Below are positions 1-10,910 of a stretch of 64,000 nucleotides of DNA, piece after piece. The translations under genes and the position numbers were made by a program. The notes under the pieces are model-generated. The model saw only the letters and a list, made by a program, of their open reading frames with translations, was not told the origin of the DNA and did no database searches. This DNA comes from Niebla homalea (lineage: Eukaryota > Ascomycota > Lecanoromycetes > Lecanorales > Ramalinaceae). The stretch spans positions 1,364,001-1,428,000 of the forward strand of contig JAHGAU010000011.1 of assembly GCA_019925105.1 (NCBI GenBank), in the 5' to 3' direction. Within the stretch, counting starts at the first letter, position 1; every line of letters starts with the position of its first letter.

Positions 1-634
1 AATTTAATAAAAAGGATTATATAAAAAAGGTTTAAAGGAAAATAATTTCTTAAGAAAAAGCCTTATATATTTTACGGTATTAATATAAAACGTTACCTTA
101 TAGAAGGCTAGGACCGTTTATTAAGCGGTAGTAAAGCCGGCTATAATATATATAGCGGTTATTTAATATATTTTCAAAAGCACCCTTAAATATAAAGAAA
201 AGTTTATTTAATAGTTATAGAAGGTTTAAAACCGATATTTAAAAATGGTTAACGGCGTATATAAAATAAGAACCTTTATTTTAATACTAGAATCTAAGGT
301 CTTTATACCGCCAATTAAGCTATTTCTTAATTAAATAATTACTTAAACAAAACTTAAGAAGGATATATACCCAGTTACGACTATAGGGAACGGACAGATC
401 CGACTAAACCTTAAGAAACTCGGGATTAAAAAAAGTAAAAGGGAAATATTTATCCCTTTTATTAAAATAAAGCTAAAATAAGCTAGGAAAAAGGTTAATT
501 TAACTTATGTTTAAAAAGTCGATCTAGATTTATATAAATTTATATTTAATATAAAGGAAACGGAAATTAAGAAAATCGTAAAAATAAAGCTAAAAGCGAT
601 TACTTTATAAATCATATTGTAATAAATTAAACGT
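1..634 (+). mobile_element. Tad1-like LINE L1, part 1 (interrupted by L2)
   Basis: RIP-degraded non-LTR retrotransposon that enters from outside the window. It aligns by eye to the region just after reverse transcriptase in L2 (832-1480) and L5 (60055-60700). In Tad1-type elements this region encodes the stretch around 'VQNRCLRVI' and the C-terminal part of ORF2. The sequence stops abruptly at about 634, where the 5'-truncated L2 begins, and resumes at 2450. The break is flanked by a 9-11 bp direct repeat (ATTAAACGT), so L1 was the target of L2. Stops in all frames; not coding. Confidence 0.8.
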
Positions 635-830
635 GAACTGTCTAGAACTGAAACAGGCCCACGAAGTCTGTCTTCGGTGGGCGAGAACCCACGGGGCCCA
701 ATTCGCGCCGTATAAGTACGAACTCGTCCACATAACTAGGAGCCCGAGGCTACACGATATAACAGCTATAGTGGACTTGGGTAGAATTACGGTGAAGCCG
801 GATACCAGCATTAAAGTCCTTAGCCTCTAA
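633..830 (+). pseudogene. LINE ORF2 reverse-transcriptase fragment (open 66-codon stretch)
   Basis: Short open stretch reading ...CLRWARTHGAQFAPYKYELV... It matches the Tad1/I-like RT segment where a conserved W-x3-HG-x-FAP-x-KYEL block precedes the 'DLG...V.P..SIKVL' segment. It is the only intact piece of ORF2 in this copy. The ATG at 633 straddles the insertion junction and is not a real start; the frame simply enters from the truncated 5' end. Downstream the frame continues with RIP-made stops. GC content and lack of TpA bias contrast sharply with both flanks, so this patch escaped RIP. Confidence 0.8.
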
Positions 831-1955
831 ATAAATAAGAAACTTAATTAAAAGGACCATATAAGAAAGGTTTAAAAGAAAATAACTTTACAGGAAAAAG
901 GCCTTATTTATTTCGCCGTATCAATATAAGGAGTTACGTTATAGAAGGCCCGGACTATCTACCAGGCTATAATAAAACCAGTTATAATATACGCTGCGGC
1001 TATCTGGTATATACTTAAGGGTACTCCGGGACATAGGAAAGAACTTATTTAAATATTATAGAAAGTCTAGAATCGGTATTTAAGAGTAATTAATAATACC
1101 TATAAAGTAACCTTTATCCTAATATTAAAGTTTAAGGTTTTTATGCCGTTAATTAAGGTTTTATTAAATTAAATAATTATTTAAGTAAGGTGAATGAAAT
1201 ATATATACCCAGTTACGATAATAGGAAATAAATAAATCCGCCAGAATCTTAATAAGCTTAAAATTAAAAGAAATAAACTAAAAATACCTATTTCCTTTCT
1301 TATTAAAATAAAGTAGGAATAGGCGGAGAAGGAAATTAATTTTACCGGTATTCCGGAGGTTAACCTAAATAAGTATAAATTCCTATTAAGTATAAAAGAA
1401 ACCGAGATTAAAGGGATTTAAAGAGTAAAAACTATAGCGATTACCTTATAAATTATAATAAAGTAGACTAAGCGTTAACGGAAATATAAAGACTTTATAT
1501 TTTAAGGTTATTATTATTTAGTTTTTAATAATAAAAAGATTATTAATAAGTATTTCCGTTATTATAATATTATAAGGAAGGGTAATAACGTATTAACGAT
1601 TTAACTCCGGATGGGTAAAAACGGTTTAATTTATTTCTTATTTATTATATATACTAGGGGTTGGATAAACGCCGGATATAAATACGGATAAAAAAAGCAG
1701 GATACCGTATATATCTTTATTTTTTATCCCTTATTTACGGAAATTAAATTAAAACTTATTATAAAAATTAATATTTATAATTATTACCAGATATTATTTA
1801 TAAAACAAGGTATCCGGGTAATTATTAAGTTTATAATATCTACCGGATTATTATTATAGTTTAATTTTACTATAGAAATAAATAAAGTTATTAAAGACCT
1901 TACGGAAAAGGCCCGTTACCGGTTAAAGAAGAAAAAGAGGAGCGGAAATTAATTA
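831..1955 (+). pseudogene. LINE L2 ORF2 C-terminal relic
   Basis: Same frame as the RT patch upstream, now with many TAA/TAG stops created by C-to-T and G-to-A changes. Readable blocks include 'HIRKV', 'GTPGHRKELI', 'NRYLRVIN' and 'NVLTI.LRMGKNGL', then a basic end 'KARYRLKKKK'. These match, in order, the region that follows the RT of Tad1-clade elements, including the C-terminal segment that usually carries a Cys/His knuckle. The Cys codons are not recoverable here. No separate RNase H domain is visible. Confidence 0.65.
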
Positions 1956-2420
1956 CGTTAATTATATAAACCGGAAAGTATTTTTTATAACCGTAAAAAT
2001 ATAATAATAAACGCTTATTAAAAGTCTTTAAAAGAATTAATAATAATAATAATATAAAAAATATATATATTAAGTACGTAAATATTAATAAAAATATTTA
2101 AAGATATTATATAAAATTAAGGTAATATAAATATATAAAAGAACGGAAAAGTAATAAGCTTAAAAATAATTTTTATAAGGATACGGTTATAATATTACGG
2201 ATTTTCTTAAGGAGTTAAAATATAAGAAGTATATAAATAAATTATTACTCTTTAAACGGCCGTTAATATTCTTTATTTCAGGGGATAAAAGGTAAAGGTT
2301 TGATAAACGCCGGTTTTTACTTTAACGTTATAAGTATCAGGTTTTTACGGTTACCAGTAAGGTTAAAAGGCTGCGTATTAAGGAACGCCGGAATTAGCTT
2401 AGCTAGACCCGTAGTATAAA

Positions 2421-2440
2421 TCAATCAATCAATCAATCAA
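2421..2440 (+). repeat. (TCAA)5 tail of LINE L2
   Basis: Five perfect TCAA units at the 3' end of L2. The same tail ends L1 (near 3395-3410), and its complement, GATT repeats, starts the minus-strand L4 at 29409. The tetranucleotide tail is a family feature used instead of poly(A). Confidence 0.9.
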
Positions 2441-2449
2441 ATTAAACGT

Positions 2450-3410
2450 TAACGTAAATATAGGGAATTAATCCTTTATAAGCAATAATACCTAGTTTTA
2501 AATAATAAAGAAATTATTAATAAGTACCTCCGTTATTACGGGATTATAAAAAAGGTAATAATATATTAATAATTTAACTCTAAACGGGTAAAAACGGATT
2601 AACGTATTTCCTTTCTATTACGTATACTAATAACCGGATAAACGTTAATTATAAATACGGATAAAGGAAATAGAACGCGGGTTACGTACTTATGTTATAT
2701 TTACTATTCGTAAAGCTTAAGATAGGACTGGTTAAAAAGGCCGGGACATATAATTATTATAAAATACTCTCCATAAAATAAGGTATCCGGGCGGCCGTAA
2801 AATTTATAATATTTATAAGCTTATTGCTTTAATTTAACCTTACCGGTAAAATAAACGAGGTTATCAAAGACCTTATAAAAAAGGCCCGTTATTAACCAGG
2901 AAGGAAAAGGAAAAGTAAATACCGGCTATAATAATTATATAAACCGGAAAACATCTTTTATAGCCGAAGAAATATAATAATAAATACCTATTAAAAGTCC
3001 CTTAAAAAAACGGCCGTAATAATAAGGTAAAAGGTAATCCCGATTAAAATAATAATATTATACGTATCGGTAAGGGTATTTAAAAATACTATTTAAGAGG
3101 TTAATATAAAGCGGACCCGTAAAGGAATAAAAAAGTAATAGGTTTAAGGGTAATTATTGAAAAGACTTAATCGTAGTATTATAGGTTTTCTTTGAAAAAG
3201 CGTGTAAATAAATTATTATTCTATAAACGGCCGGAAACACTTTTTATCCTTAAGAACGAAAGTTAAGGTTAAATAAATACCAGTTTTTTAATTTTCATAT
3301 TATAGATATCAGGTTTTTACGGTTACTAATAAGGCCCAATAACTGACTATTAAGGAACGCCGGAATTAGCTTAGTTAGATCCGTAGTATAAATTAATCAA
3401 TCAATCAATA
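2450..3410 (+). mobile_element. Tad1-like LINE L1, part 2 (3' end)
   Basis: Continues L1 exactly where it broke at 634; 2441-2449 is the duplicated target. It runs through the ORF2 C-terminal relic, with the 'KARY' block near 2880, and the 3' UTR. It ends in the same terminal sequence as L2 (GGAATTAGCTTAG..AGA.CCGTAGTATAAAT) plus an AATC tail. Heavily RIP-mutated. Confidence 0.8.
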
Positions 3411-4360
3411 ATAAAATCTATATTTATACGTTTTCGTATCTATATTTTAAAGCCTAAGCTATAAAGGGAAGTATATAATCTATATATACGATTTATCTAT
3501 ATATAAAGTCGTAATTTATACGTATTATAAAACTCTATAAAGTATAATCTTAAGGTTAGTATATTAAATTTTACGCGTAAGCCGGTTAAGCAATTTAATA
3601 TTCTATTACCCTTTAAGATAATAAATAGAGTATTGTAATATTATCGTATAATAATATTACGTTAAGCTTATATATATACGATATAAAATTAAAGTTAATA
3701 AAGAATATATCCTAAATAAAGGTTTAATCGGTATTTATAATAAAGCTTTAGAGTACTTTATATTATAATTTAAGATAAATATAATATTTAAGTTTCTATA
3801 TTCTTTAAGTTAATATTAGTTATTTAACTATTATTAAAAACGTAAGTATACTTTTTACCTTAAATAATTTTAAGGTATTCTTATTAACTTTTTGAATCTA
3901 AACGTTATATCCTTAATTATATAACCTTTTTTTTAATTTTAAGTTCCTTTAATTTTTAACTTTTTACTTATAAATTTAAGCCGTTATTTAACGCGATCTA
4001 AAATAATACTTTAAATAACTATTATATCTCCTATATAACGTCTTTTTAATTACTTTCATAATAATAATAATATAAATAATGTATAAAACTTTCGTAGCGT
4101 CCTAATTATAAACTATTATCTTAAGTAAAAGATAAACTATTATAAACTATTATATATATATAATAATTATAAAGGGAAAAGAAGATTTATAAAAGTCTAT
4201 AATATACGTCTTCTTAAGCTTATAATATTTACGTATCCTATATCTTTAATAAGTAATAGAATAATAAATAATATGTAGCCCTCAAGTCGTAAGTTTTTAA
4301 ACCGCCACTTTCCAAATTATTATTCTCCAAGTTACCACCCTCCAAAATACTGCCATTCAA
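3411..4360. other. AT-rich spacer without recognisable gene
   Basis: About 950 bp between the LINE tail and Copia A1. Most is TpA-rich and looks RIP-mutated, with no open frame of note and no similarity seen to other parts of the window. The last 80 bp (from about 4278) are much less mutated, with several CCAA/CCACC words. They end in TTCAA (4356-4360), the left TSD of A1. Probably the host or older repeat sequence into which A1 inserted. Confidence 0.6.
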
Positions 4361-4522
4361 TGTTGAATGTGCAGGATCGCCACTTGGGAGATTACGTAAC
4401 GCGGATCAGATTAAATAAAACGGACGTGTTAAACTTAAGTAAGATAGCGGTATATAGCCTTATATATAATCTTACTTTATATATAATAATAATTAAGTAA
4501 TTTATATTTCTTAACTTTAATA
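4361..4522 (+). repeat. Copia A1 5' LTR (162 bp)
   Basis: Starts TGTTGAATGTGCAGG and ends at the primer-binding site with a RIP-altered TTCAACA (TTTAATA). Seven-base inverted ends TGTTGAA/TTCAACA are typical of this family. Differences from the 3' LTR at 47974 are C/T and G/A transitions, as expected of RIP. Confidence 0.9.
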
Positions 4523-4536
4523 GGTTATAAGCCCGG
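4523..4536 (+). promoter_or_regulatory. Primer-binding site of A1 (half tRNA-iMet type)
   Basis: GGTTATAAGCCCGG directly abuts the LTR. With one RIP change undone (TGAG to TAAG) it would pair with the anticodon arm of initiator tRNA-Met rather than with a tRNA 3' end. This is the known half-tRNA priming mode of Drosophila copia and yeast Ty5. Confidence 0.7.
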
Positions 4537-4699
4537 ACTACGCGTTTAAGTACTTAGATAACGTTTTTCAGTGTTTAATTTAACCTATAAACGGTAATAA
4601 GCCTATAATATAAGATATACCCGTAAACGATACCTATACGTAGACTATATTATTAAAAAATCGATCTAACCAGGCGTATAATATTATAACTATAAATAA

Positions 4700-7600
4700 A
4701 GAAGCATTACCTATATTCCTAAATTAAAAAAGGAGGACGTTTTATTAACGAAAATATATAGACCGTTATTTCTTAGTCTTATTAAAGGCCATAAACGCTT
4801 ATACGCCGGAAAATTAAGCCGGCGTTAAGTTAACGGAGCTAAAACGTAGGGCCTTTAAGGTTAACCTATATATATAAAGCCTTAATTAAGGTTTAAATAA
4901 GAAATTTAAAACGTTAAATAAATATTAAATATATTATAAAACTTTATTAAGTTCAGAACCTTAAAGACCGTATTAAAATCGAGTTTTTTAAGATTAATTA
5001 AAAATAAATTATTTAAATTTAAGCGTATTATAACTTAAAATTATTCGCTTTAATTTAATTTTAAAGAGTAAATACGGGACGGAATAAGTAATTAACGGCT
5101 AAACCTCCTAAAGTAAAAATTAATCTTTAAGAAAAAAAAGATTAAAAACCAGCCATTAAATTCTTTAATAAATAATTAAACTTAAGATAAACTTATTTAT
5201 TACGGATTATAAAGATTAAAGCCCTTAAGTTAAAGTAAAATAATTAAAATAAATTTAAACGTTTTAATTATAGAGATTAAGAGCTTTTAAGTAGAAAAAG
5301 ATAGTAATCTTAAAAGTATATATATAACGTTATAATACGTTATAAAATTCCGTTCTGAACTCAACCGGAATAAAGAATACTTTAAATAATAAGGTTTTAT
5401 ATTACTTATTATTTTAAAATATATAATAATCCCGTATAAAATATAGTATTTAAACCTTATTATTTATTAATATTATCGTATAAGAAATACCCTTTTTCCC
5501 TTTATACTTAAAGACTTAAAGAAAGAAGATCGTTTTAATTTAATTAATAAAAATTAAGTTAAAAATAGGGATTATTTATTACCGTAAACGTTAAAATTAT
5601 ATAATAACTTTAATTTAAAAGTATTTAAGGAACCCTTAATCGACTTATTAAATATTATTATCTTTAAATTAAGTATAAACGCTAAGAATTAGATATTATC
5701 GTTTAACGTAAATTATCCTTTATCCTTAAATAATAAGTCTTTAAAGTATTAAACGTTATTAAACTTAAACTTAAGTATTATTAATAATTATAGTATAATT
5801 AATATCTTATTAATACCGTTTTCTATATACTTTATTAACGATAATAACTAAAAAAACTCCATTATAAAGGGGTTTCTTTTAAATTTAATCCCTTTATTAA
5901 TAAACTAACGGTAATAAATATTATAGACTTAATAAATAAAGAATTAAATAACGATTAATAACCTTTAAAAGTTAAAGGAAAGAGATACCCTTAAGGTATA
6001 TATAACCTTAAAGAATTATTACGGTATTAATATTAAATATTTAATCGATATTATAGAAAGCCCGGATACGATTTAAGAATAACTTAAGGATTAATATAAG
6101 TTATAAGGGTCCGGGTTATATATAAAGTTTATATAAGAGCTTATAAGCTTATAAAAGACCTTAAATATAATAATCAATAAATATAATAACCGTTATTAAA
6201 AAATTTATATTAAAATTAAGGCGATTAATAATTCCTTAATTATCCCGGATTACTTTATTATTTAAATATTCTTAAATAAATTAAAAGAGTTATAATAAAC
6301 GTAATACTTAATACTTATTTAAACGGCGGTATAATAAGGCCCGGGTACCCTTAAATTTACGATATTATATAAAGGGCCTATAATAAGGAAGTTTAGGCGG
6401 TTATTTAGTAATTAAACGTTTTAATATAAGTTTATAAGGATACGTTAAAGGGTTATAATAAAAAACCTTTAATAAGACCCGGGAAAAGCTTATTTATTAA
6501 TATTATATTTAAAAAAGCGTAATAATAAGTATATTAAAAATAAATATTAAGATTTCTACCTTAAAAAGAAGCTTATAAAGTTCCATATTAAGAAGCTTAA
6601 GATTATTAAAAGACTATTACGTTTATAAAATTTTTAATAACCGATTTTTACTTATTAACGTATATATAATAATTAATAACGATAATATTAATTACCTTAA
6701 TAGAATTATAGAAGTTAATAATTTTCAATAATAATTATAATTAATATATTTTTATAAGAAGAAATTCTTTTAAGGGGAATTAAGACCCTATTAATCTTTA
6801 TCTTTAAGGCCCGGGTTAATAAGAATGAATTATATAGGGGGTATAAATATTACTTATATAATATATAGGGTAGATAAAAAGCCCGTTAAAATAAAATTTA
6901 CGGATACGGTATATTCCTTAATAAACTTAATTAATTTTATATTTAAGATATAACTTTTTTAAATTATAAGGCTTAACTTAATATAACGTAAAAGGTCCGG
7001 ACGGTAATATATAATTAGAAAAAGCTTATTTATAATAAATAAAACGGCTTATTTATAATTAACCTATAAAAACTTACCTTTATTATAACGGCGTTTAACG
7101 TATTTTCAGCTATACTTATTTAATATATACGTATAAGTTACCTTAGAACTTAAAAATTATTTTAGTTAATAAACGTATTAATTAAAATAAATCTTAAACG
7201 TAAACGCCGTAATAATAATAAGGTTAAAGACGCTTATTATACGTATTATATTACCGGACGGTTATATTCTTAATTATATAAGGGATATTTTAAACCTATA
7301 GAAAATCTATTAAAGCTTATTTATACGGATTTTTTTAAGGATAATTAATCCTTAAGGGTATAACGGAATAACGTATTATATAACCTTCTATAATAATAAA
7401 ATAATAATATTAAAAATTTATCCGTTAATATATAAATTAAATATAATTTAATGGTTTAAAGAATTTAAAGTTAAATATAAATAACCCCCGGATTAAAAAA
7501 TTAAACGCCTTCGGGTTAACGGCGGGGGTAAATATACGTTTAAAGCCTTTTTAAATTACTTAAAATAATATAGGATTATATTTAAGGTAATAATACGTAA

Positions 7601-9485
7601 AAACCCTGAATAAAATTTAATTAATAAAAAAATTAACCGGGAAATTAATAAAAAAAACTAAAGTTATACGGGTAACGGGGGGTATACTTAAAAGTTTTTG
7701 GCCAGAATTAATTTAAATAATAAATTATATAATTATATAGATATTATATATATAGCTTAAAGGGGTAATATTATATTAAGCTTAATATAATAAGAAATCG
7801 GATATATCCTATATACGGACCTTAAGGTTAACCGTATACGTAAGAACTATAGGTTACTACGTTAAGCTTAATAATAAGTTAAAACCGTATATCTTAATGG
7901 GTTTTAATAAAGGGATTAATAAATACTTTAAGGTAATTAATTTATAAATAAAATAATTTAACCTTATAATAAAGAACATATATAACGTATATATCAAAAA
8001 AAGATAAGTAATACCGTTAAATAACTTAAATCGTAAGGAACTTATTAATTAAATTTAAGAGTTTAAAAAAATAAAAAGGTTTTAATAAGACCTTAATTTA
8101 ATGAAACGGATATTATTAATATAAACTTTACCCTTATTAAGTGACCTATACGTCCGGTTATAGTCTTTAATTAATAAATAACTTTATTAAACCCTTTAAG
8201 TTTAACGGCCGAAAACCTAGAGATTAATTATAATTAAAGGTAAAAATAATAAATCGAGAACTTAATTAAAGATAACCCCGGCCTTATATTTCCGGATAAA
8301 CCGCATAATATATTATTAGATCCACTCTTTTTCTTAACTTTATTAACCTATAATAAGGATAAACCGTTATGCCCTTTAACCTTAATATCCCTTAAAACGA
8401 TCCCAGAACTTATTAAGTTTAAAACTTATAAAGAAGTTATAATAAATAAATATACCCGGATAAATTAAGAATTAACGGAAAACAATAAATACGGTTCCCT
8501 TAAAAAGAACAATATTTAAGTCCTAGTTACGCGGAACCAGATTTCCGCCGGCGTAACGATATTATAAAAACGGTAAATTTATACCCTTAAACGTGGAGCT
8601 AATAATAATATAATTCGTTTTAAGGCCCGGTAGATAATACGTGGTTTTAAATAACGTAAAAGTATCGACTATAATAAGACGTTTACTTTAATAATAAAAC
8701 CTATAAGCTATAAGGTTCTTTTTATTTTTATAATAATTAATAATTAAGATTTAAAATAAATAAACGTTAAAATAATATTTTTTTACGGTTTTATTAAGGA
8801 AGAAATATACGTAAAATAGTTAAAAGGATAAGAAAAACCGGTAAAAATGGTAAGAAACTTTATTATAAGTTTAAGAAGGGCCTATATGGATTAAAGTAAT
8901 TATTATGGCTATAATATAATCGTTTCTGGGAGTTTATAGCTATATAAAGTTTTAAATTTATCCATACGGATTATTATGTATTCTTTTACCTTAAAACCGG
9001 TACGATTATAATTATATATATAAATAACGTTTTAATAATTAATCCGTTTAAATAAGGGATTTAAGACTTAAAAACTATACTTAATTAAGAATTCCGTATA
9101 TTTAATTTAGGTTTAATAAGTTATTATTTAAATATTATTATTATATGGGATTAATAAAATTAAATAATTTATTTTAGCCAAGAAGCTTATATTAAAGGGT
9201 AATATAAGATTACGGTTAATAAGAAACCTACCCGATATATATACTTATGCGAGTCGATTTCAGGCTGGAACCGTTACTTAAGGGCTATTAAGTAAAGCCG
9301 GAGTTTAAATAGTAATATTAATCGGCCGTAAGTTTATTAATATATATCATACTTAATATACGACCGGACATAGCCTATATGGTGGCAGTTATTAACCGGT
9401 ATTCCGTAAATCCGTCTTATTAATATTGGCTATATATAAAATAAATTATACGTTATTTACGGACCACTATATACTTCCAGTTAAT
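4700..9485 (+). pseudogene. Copia A1 gag-pol relic (gag, protease, integrase, RT)
   Basis: RIP-destroyed polyprotein. The integrase zinc-finger/first-Asp region is readable near 7230-7345 as '...ITGR...PIEN.LKLIYTD'. The second catalytic block is at 7512-7562 as 'RVNGGGKYTFKAFLNYLK', where D and E of D-x-GGEY have become N and K through G-to-A changes. RT is recognisable from about 8640: 'DYNKTFT..IKPISYK', 'LYGLK', 'IHTDYYVFFYLKTGTI', and the catalytic YVDD as YINN at 9017-9028, followed by 'DLGLISYYL'. Integrase upstream of RT shows the Copia order. Gag lies upstream but is too mutated for domain calls. The relic is cut at 9485 by B1. Confidence 0.85.
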
Positions 9486-9623
9486 TGTCAGAAGTGCAGA
9501 AGGCAAAGACCTCGGCTATTACCAAAAGGGGGCTAGCTTACTTCCTGGACTTCTTATAGATAGATATTGCTTAGCACCTTACATAGTACTCAATTAAGTA
9601 AGTTATACCCTATTATTTTAATA
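9486..9623 (+). repeat. Copia B1 5' LTR (138 bp)
   Basis: Starts TGTCAGAAGTGCAGAAGG and ends just before the PBS with RIP-altered TTTTAATA (family consensus TTTCAACA). The first half is nearly unmutated. The same 138-bp length recurs in all six B1-B3 LTRs. Confidence 0.9.
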
Positions 9624-9637
9624 GGTTATAAGCCCGG
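9624..9637 (+). promoter_or_regulatory. Primer-binding site of B1
   Basis: GGTTATAAGCCCGG immediately after the LTR, identical to that of family A; half initiator-tRNA-Met type. Confidence 0.7.
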
Positions 9638-10407
9638 CTTATATGCTTACTACTACGCTTAGTAATCAGCAAGCCTTAATAACGACAGTTTAAATACCTT
9701 AAGAGCTATATTATCGCTCTGCCAGTATCGTAATGGCTCTTATTATTATTATAATTGTTATAGTTGTTTAATAGTCCTATCGATTTAAGCCTTAGCCACC
9801 CGAAAATAAAAAGGCTAGGACGGAAAAATAAGAAGGCTGGGACGCTACCTAGCTTAAAACCATTATTTATGCGCAGACCGTAAGGTATAGTAGCCCTATA
9901 TACCGATTTACGCGTACGCTATAAGGATATAGTAGTATTTATAGGGCCGTTAAATCGGCGGATCCCTAATAAACGCGTTAATACCTTTAAATAATAAAAG
10001 GAAACGTTTATTTATTATTAAGGCAATTAAAGCGGCTTATAAAGCCTGTTATCACGTATATTTAACCTTTTAATTAAATTAATTACTTAATTTAAGTTAT
10101 TATTACTTTAGCCTTATATTAAAGTTTATCCTAGTTACCGTATTAAAGTTTAAGTATAAAGAAAAGTAAAATATTTACTTTTAAAACTCTTTCCTTTTTA
10201 TTAAAATCATTAAGGCTTAAATTAATTATAGCTCTATTTCCAGGGGCTTTTCACTAAGATCTTTATTATTATTAAGATTATTAAAAATATATCGATTATC
10301 TTAATTTATACGTTCCATTATTTTAGCCCGTAATTAAATTATTTATATTTAAATAACGTTCCTTTACCCGGCGTATTATATATACTCTATAAGCTTTATA
10401 CTTTAGA
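9638..10407 (+). other. B1 leader with short tandem units
   Basis: Untranslated leader of B1. Near 9804-9845 it contains two copies of a 20-bp unit ending AGGCTRGGAC; B4 has three (49061-49120). No ORF. The TRIM-like element is inserted at its end. Confidence 0.55.
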
Positions 10408-10457
10408 TAATCTGTTATGGCAGTACCTACCCTGGAGCAAGGGCTCCGGGGTAGGGC

Positions 10458-10485
10458 CTACCCCTGGGGGTGATCCCCCGGGTAG
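10458..10485 (+). other. GC hairpin in TRIM LTR
   Basis: CTACCC + GGGGG, loop TGAT, CCCCC + GGGTAG: an 11-bp interrupted stem with a 2-nt bulge. Also present in the 3' LTR. It would be strong in RNA. Confidence 0.7.
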
Positions 10486-10503
10486 ACTACCTTCTCATAT
10501 ATG

Positions 10504-10534
10504 GTAATAGCGGCTTACCCCTAAGCGCTATTAC
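10504..10534 (+). other. Second hairpin in TRIM LTR
   Basis: GTAATAGCG and CGCTATTAC form a perfect 9-bp stem around a 13-nt loop. GTAATAGCG recurs at 10608-10616 inside the element, giving an alternative pairing partner across the LTR border. Confidence 0.65.
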
Positions 10535-10554
10535 CTACCCCGGATAGCTACTTT

Positions 10555-10697
10555 TGTCCATGAGATGGCCGAGTGGTTATTACCCTGACACCGAGTGGTT
10601 TAACAGAGTAATAGCGCAACTTCAGGGTAGTGCACCCCCGGAGTTAACCCTAAGGGTTTAAAGGGGTAGGTCTACAGTTCGAATCCGAGGACGCCCA
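10555..10697 (+). other. tRNA-like module (Ser/Leu class features) spanning LTR/internal border
   Basis: The A box TGGCCGAGTGG (10566-10576) matches the eukaryotic consensus exactly. AGTTCGAATCC (10676-10686) matches the B box at all but the first base. The first seven bases TGTCCAT can pair (6 of 7, with wobbles) with GAGGACG at 10687-10693, which is followed by a discriminator and CCA. Between the boxes, ACCCTGA and TCAGGGT can pair. At 143 nt, with poor T-stem pairing and no identifiable anticodon, it is not an ordinary functional tRNA. A pseudo-tRNA or Pol III promoter module is more likely. The A-box half is in both LTRs; the B-box half occurs only internally. Confidence 0.5.
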
Positions 10698-10801
10698 TAA
10701 AGTGAGACTTTTGGGTAACTTAGGAGGTAAGACTGAGCGTGAATACGGGGGCGGGTAGGACCCGCTACCCTATAGTACCGGGGGCCGAGGTCCGAGGTAC
10801 A

Positions 10802-10910
10802 GAAAACTACCGAGGGGGGCCGGAATGCCCGAAAATTACCGATGCGGGGGCCGGAATGCCTGAAAACTACCGATGCGGGGGGCTGAAACGCCCTAAAAAC
10901 TACGCGGGCC
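10802..10910 (+). repeat. ~31-bp tandem repeat inside the TRIM-like element
   Basis: Three and a half units starting GAAAACTACCGATGCGGGGG (29, 31 and 32 bp, then a partial). Short overlapping open frames on both strands here arise from the periodicity and are not considered genes. Confidence 0.8.

Larger units (their letters stand above)
635..2440 (+). mobile_element. Tad1-like LINE L2, 5'-truncated, inserted in L1
   Basis: About 1.8 kb copy that starts inside reverse transcriptase and ends in a TCAA tail. Order: RT C-terminal part (635-830, barely mutated), post-RT region with a 'QKV.NRYLRVIN' relic near 1060-1085, a 'LRMGKNGL' relic near 1605-1630, and a basic C-terminus ending near 1950. 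A 3' UTR of about 490 bp follows. 5' truncation, a simple-repeat tail and a direct-repeat flank (626-634 and 2441-2449) are classic target-primed reverse transcription signs. Apart from the first 200 bp it is heavily RIP-mutated. Confidence 0.85.
10413..10590 (+). repeat. TRIM-like element 5' LTR (178 bp)
   Basis: TG...CA ends. It differs from the 3' copy by GG versus AA near 10434 and one T/C near the end (10581). It contains two strong inverted repeats (10458-10485 and 10504-10534) and a tRNA A-box near its 3' end. Confidence 0.88.

Noticed and set aside
605..811. 68-codon minus-strand frame opposite the L2 RT fragment
   Set aside because: Antisense shadow of a clear reverse-transcriptase reading on the plus strand.
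2421..3410. CRISPR-like or satellite array at the TCAA repeats and LINE ends
   Set aside because: Simple tetranucleotide tails of two LINE copies; no spacers.
3411..4277. Hidden host gene in the left spacer
   Set aside because: No open frame, splice-like structure or similarity; TpA-rich, RIP-like composition throughout.
10413..10590. Hammerhead ribozyme (retrozyme-like) in the TRIM LTR
   Set aside because: No CTGATGA...GAAA core could be found in either orientation by eye.
10555..10697. Functional tRNA-Ser/Leu gene
   Set aside because: A and B boxes are good, but the T-stem pairs poorly, no anticodon loop with a T at position 33 is identifiable, and the encoded CCA is atypical for a eukaryotic gene. 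Kept only as a tRNA-like module.
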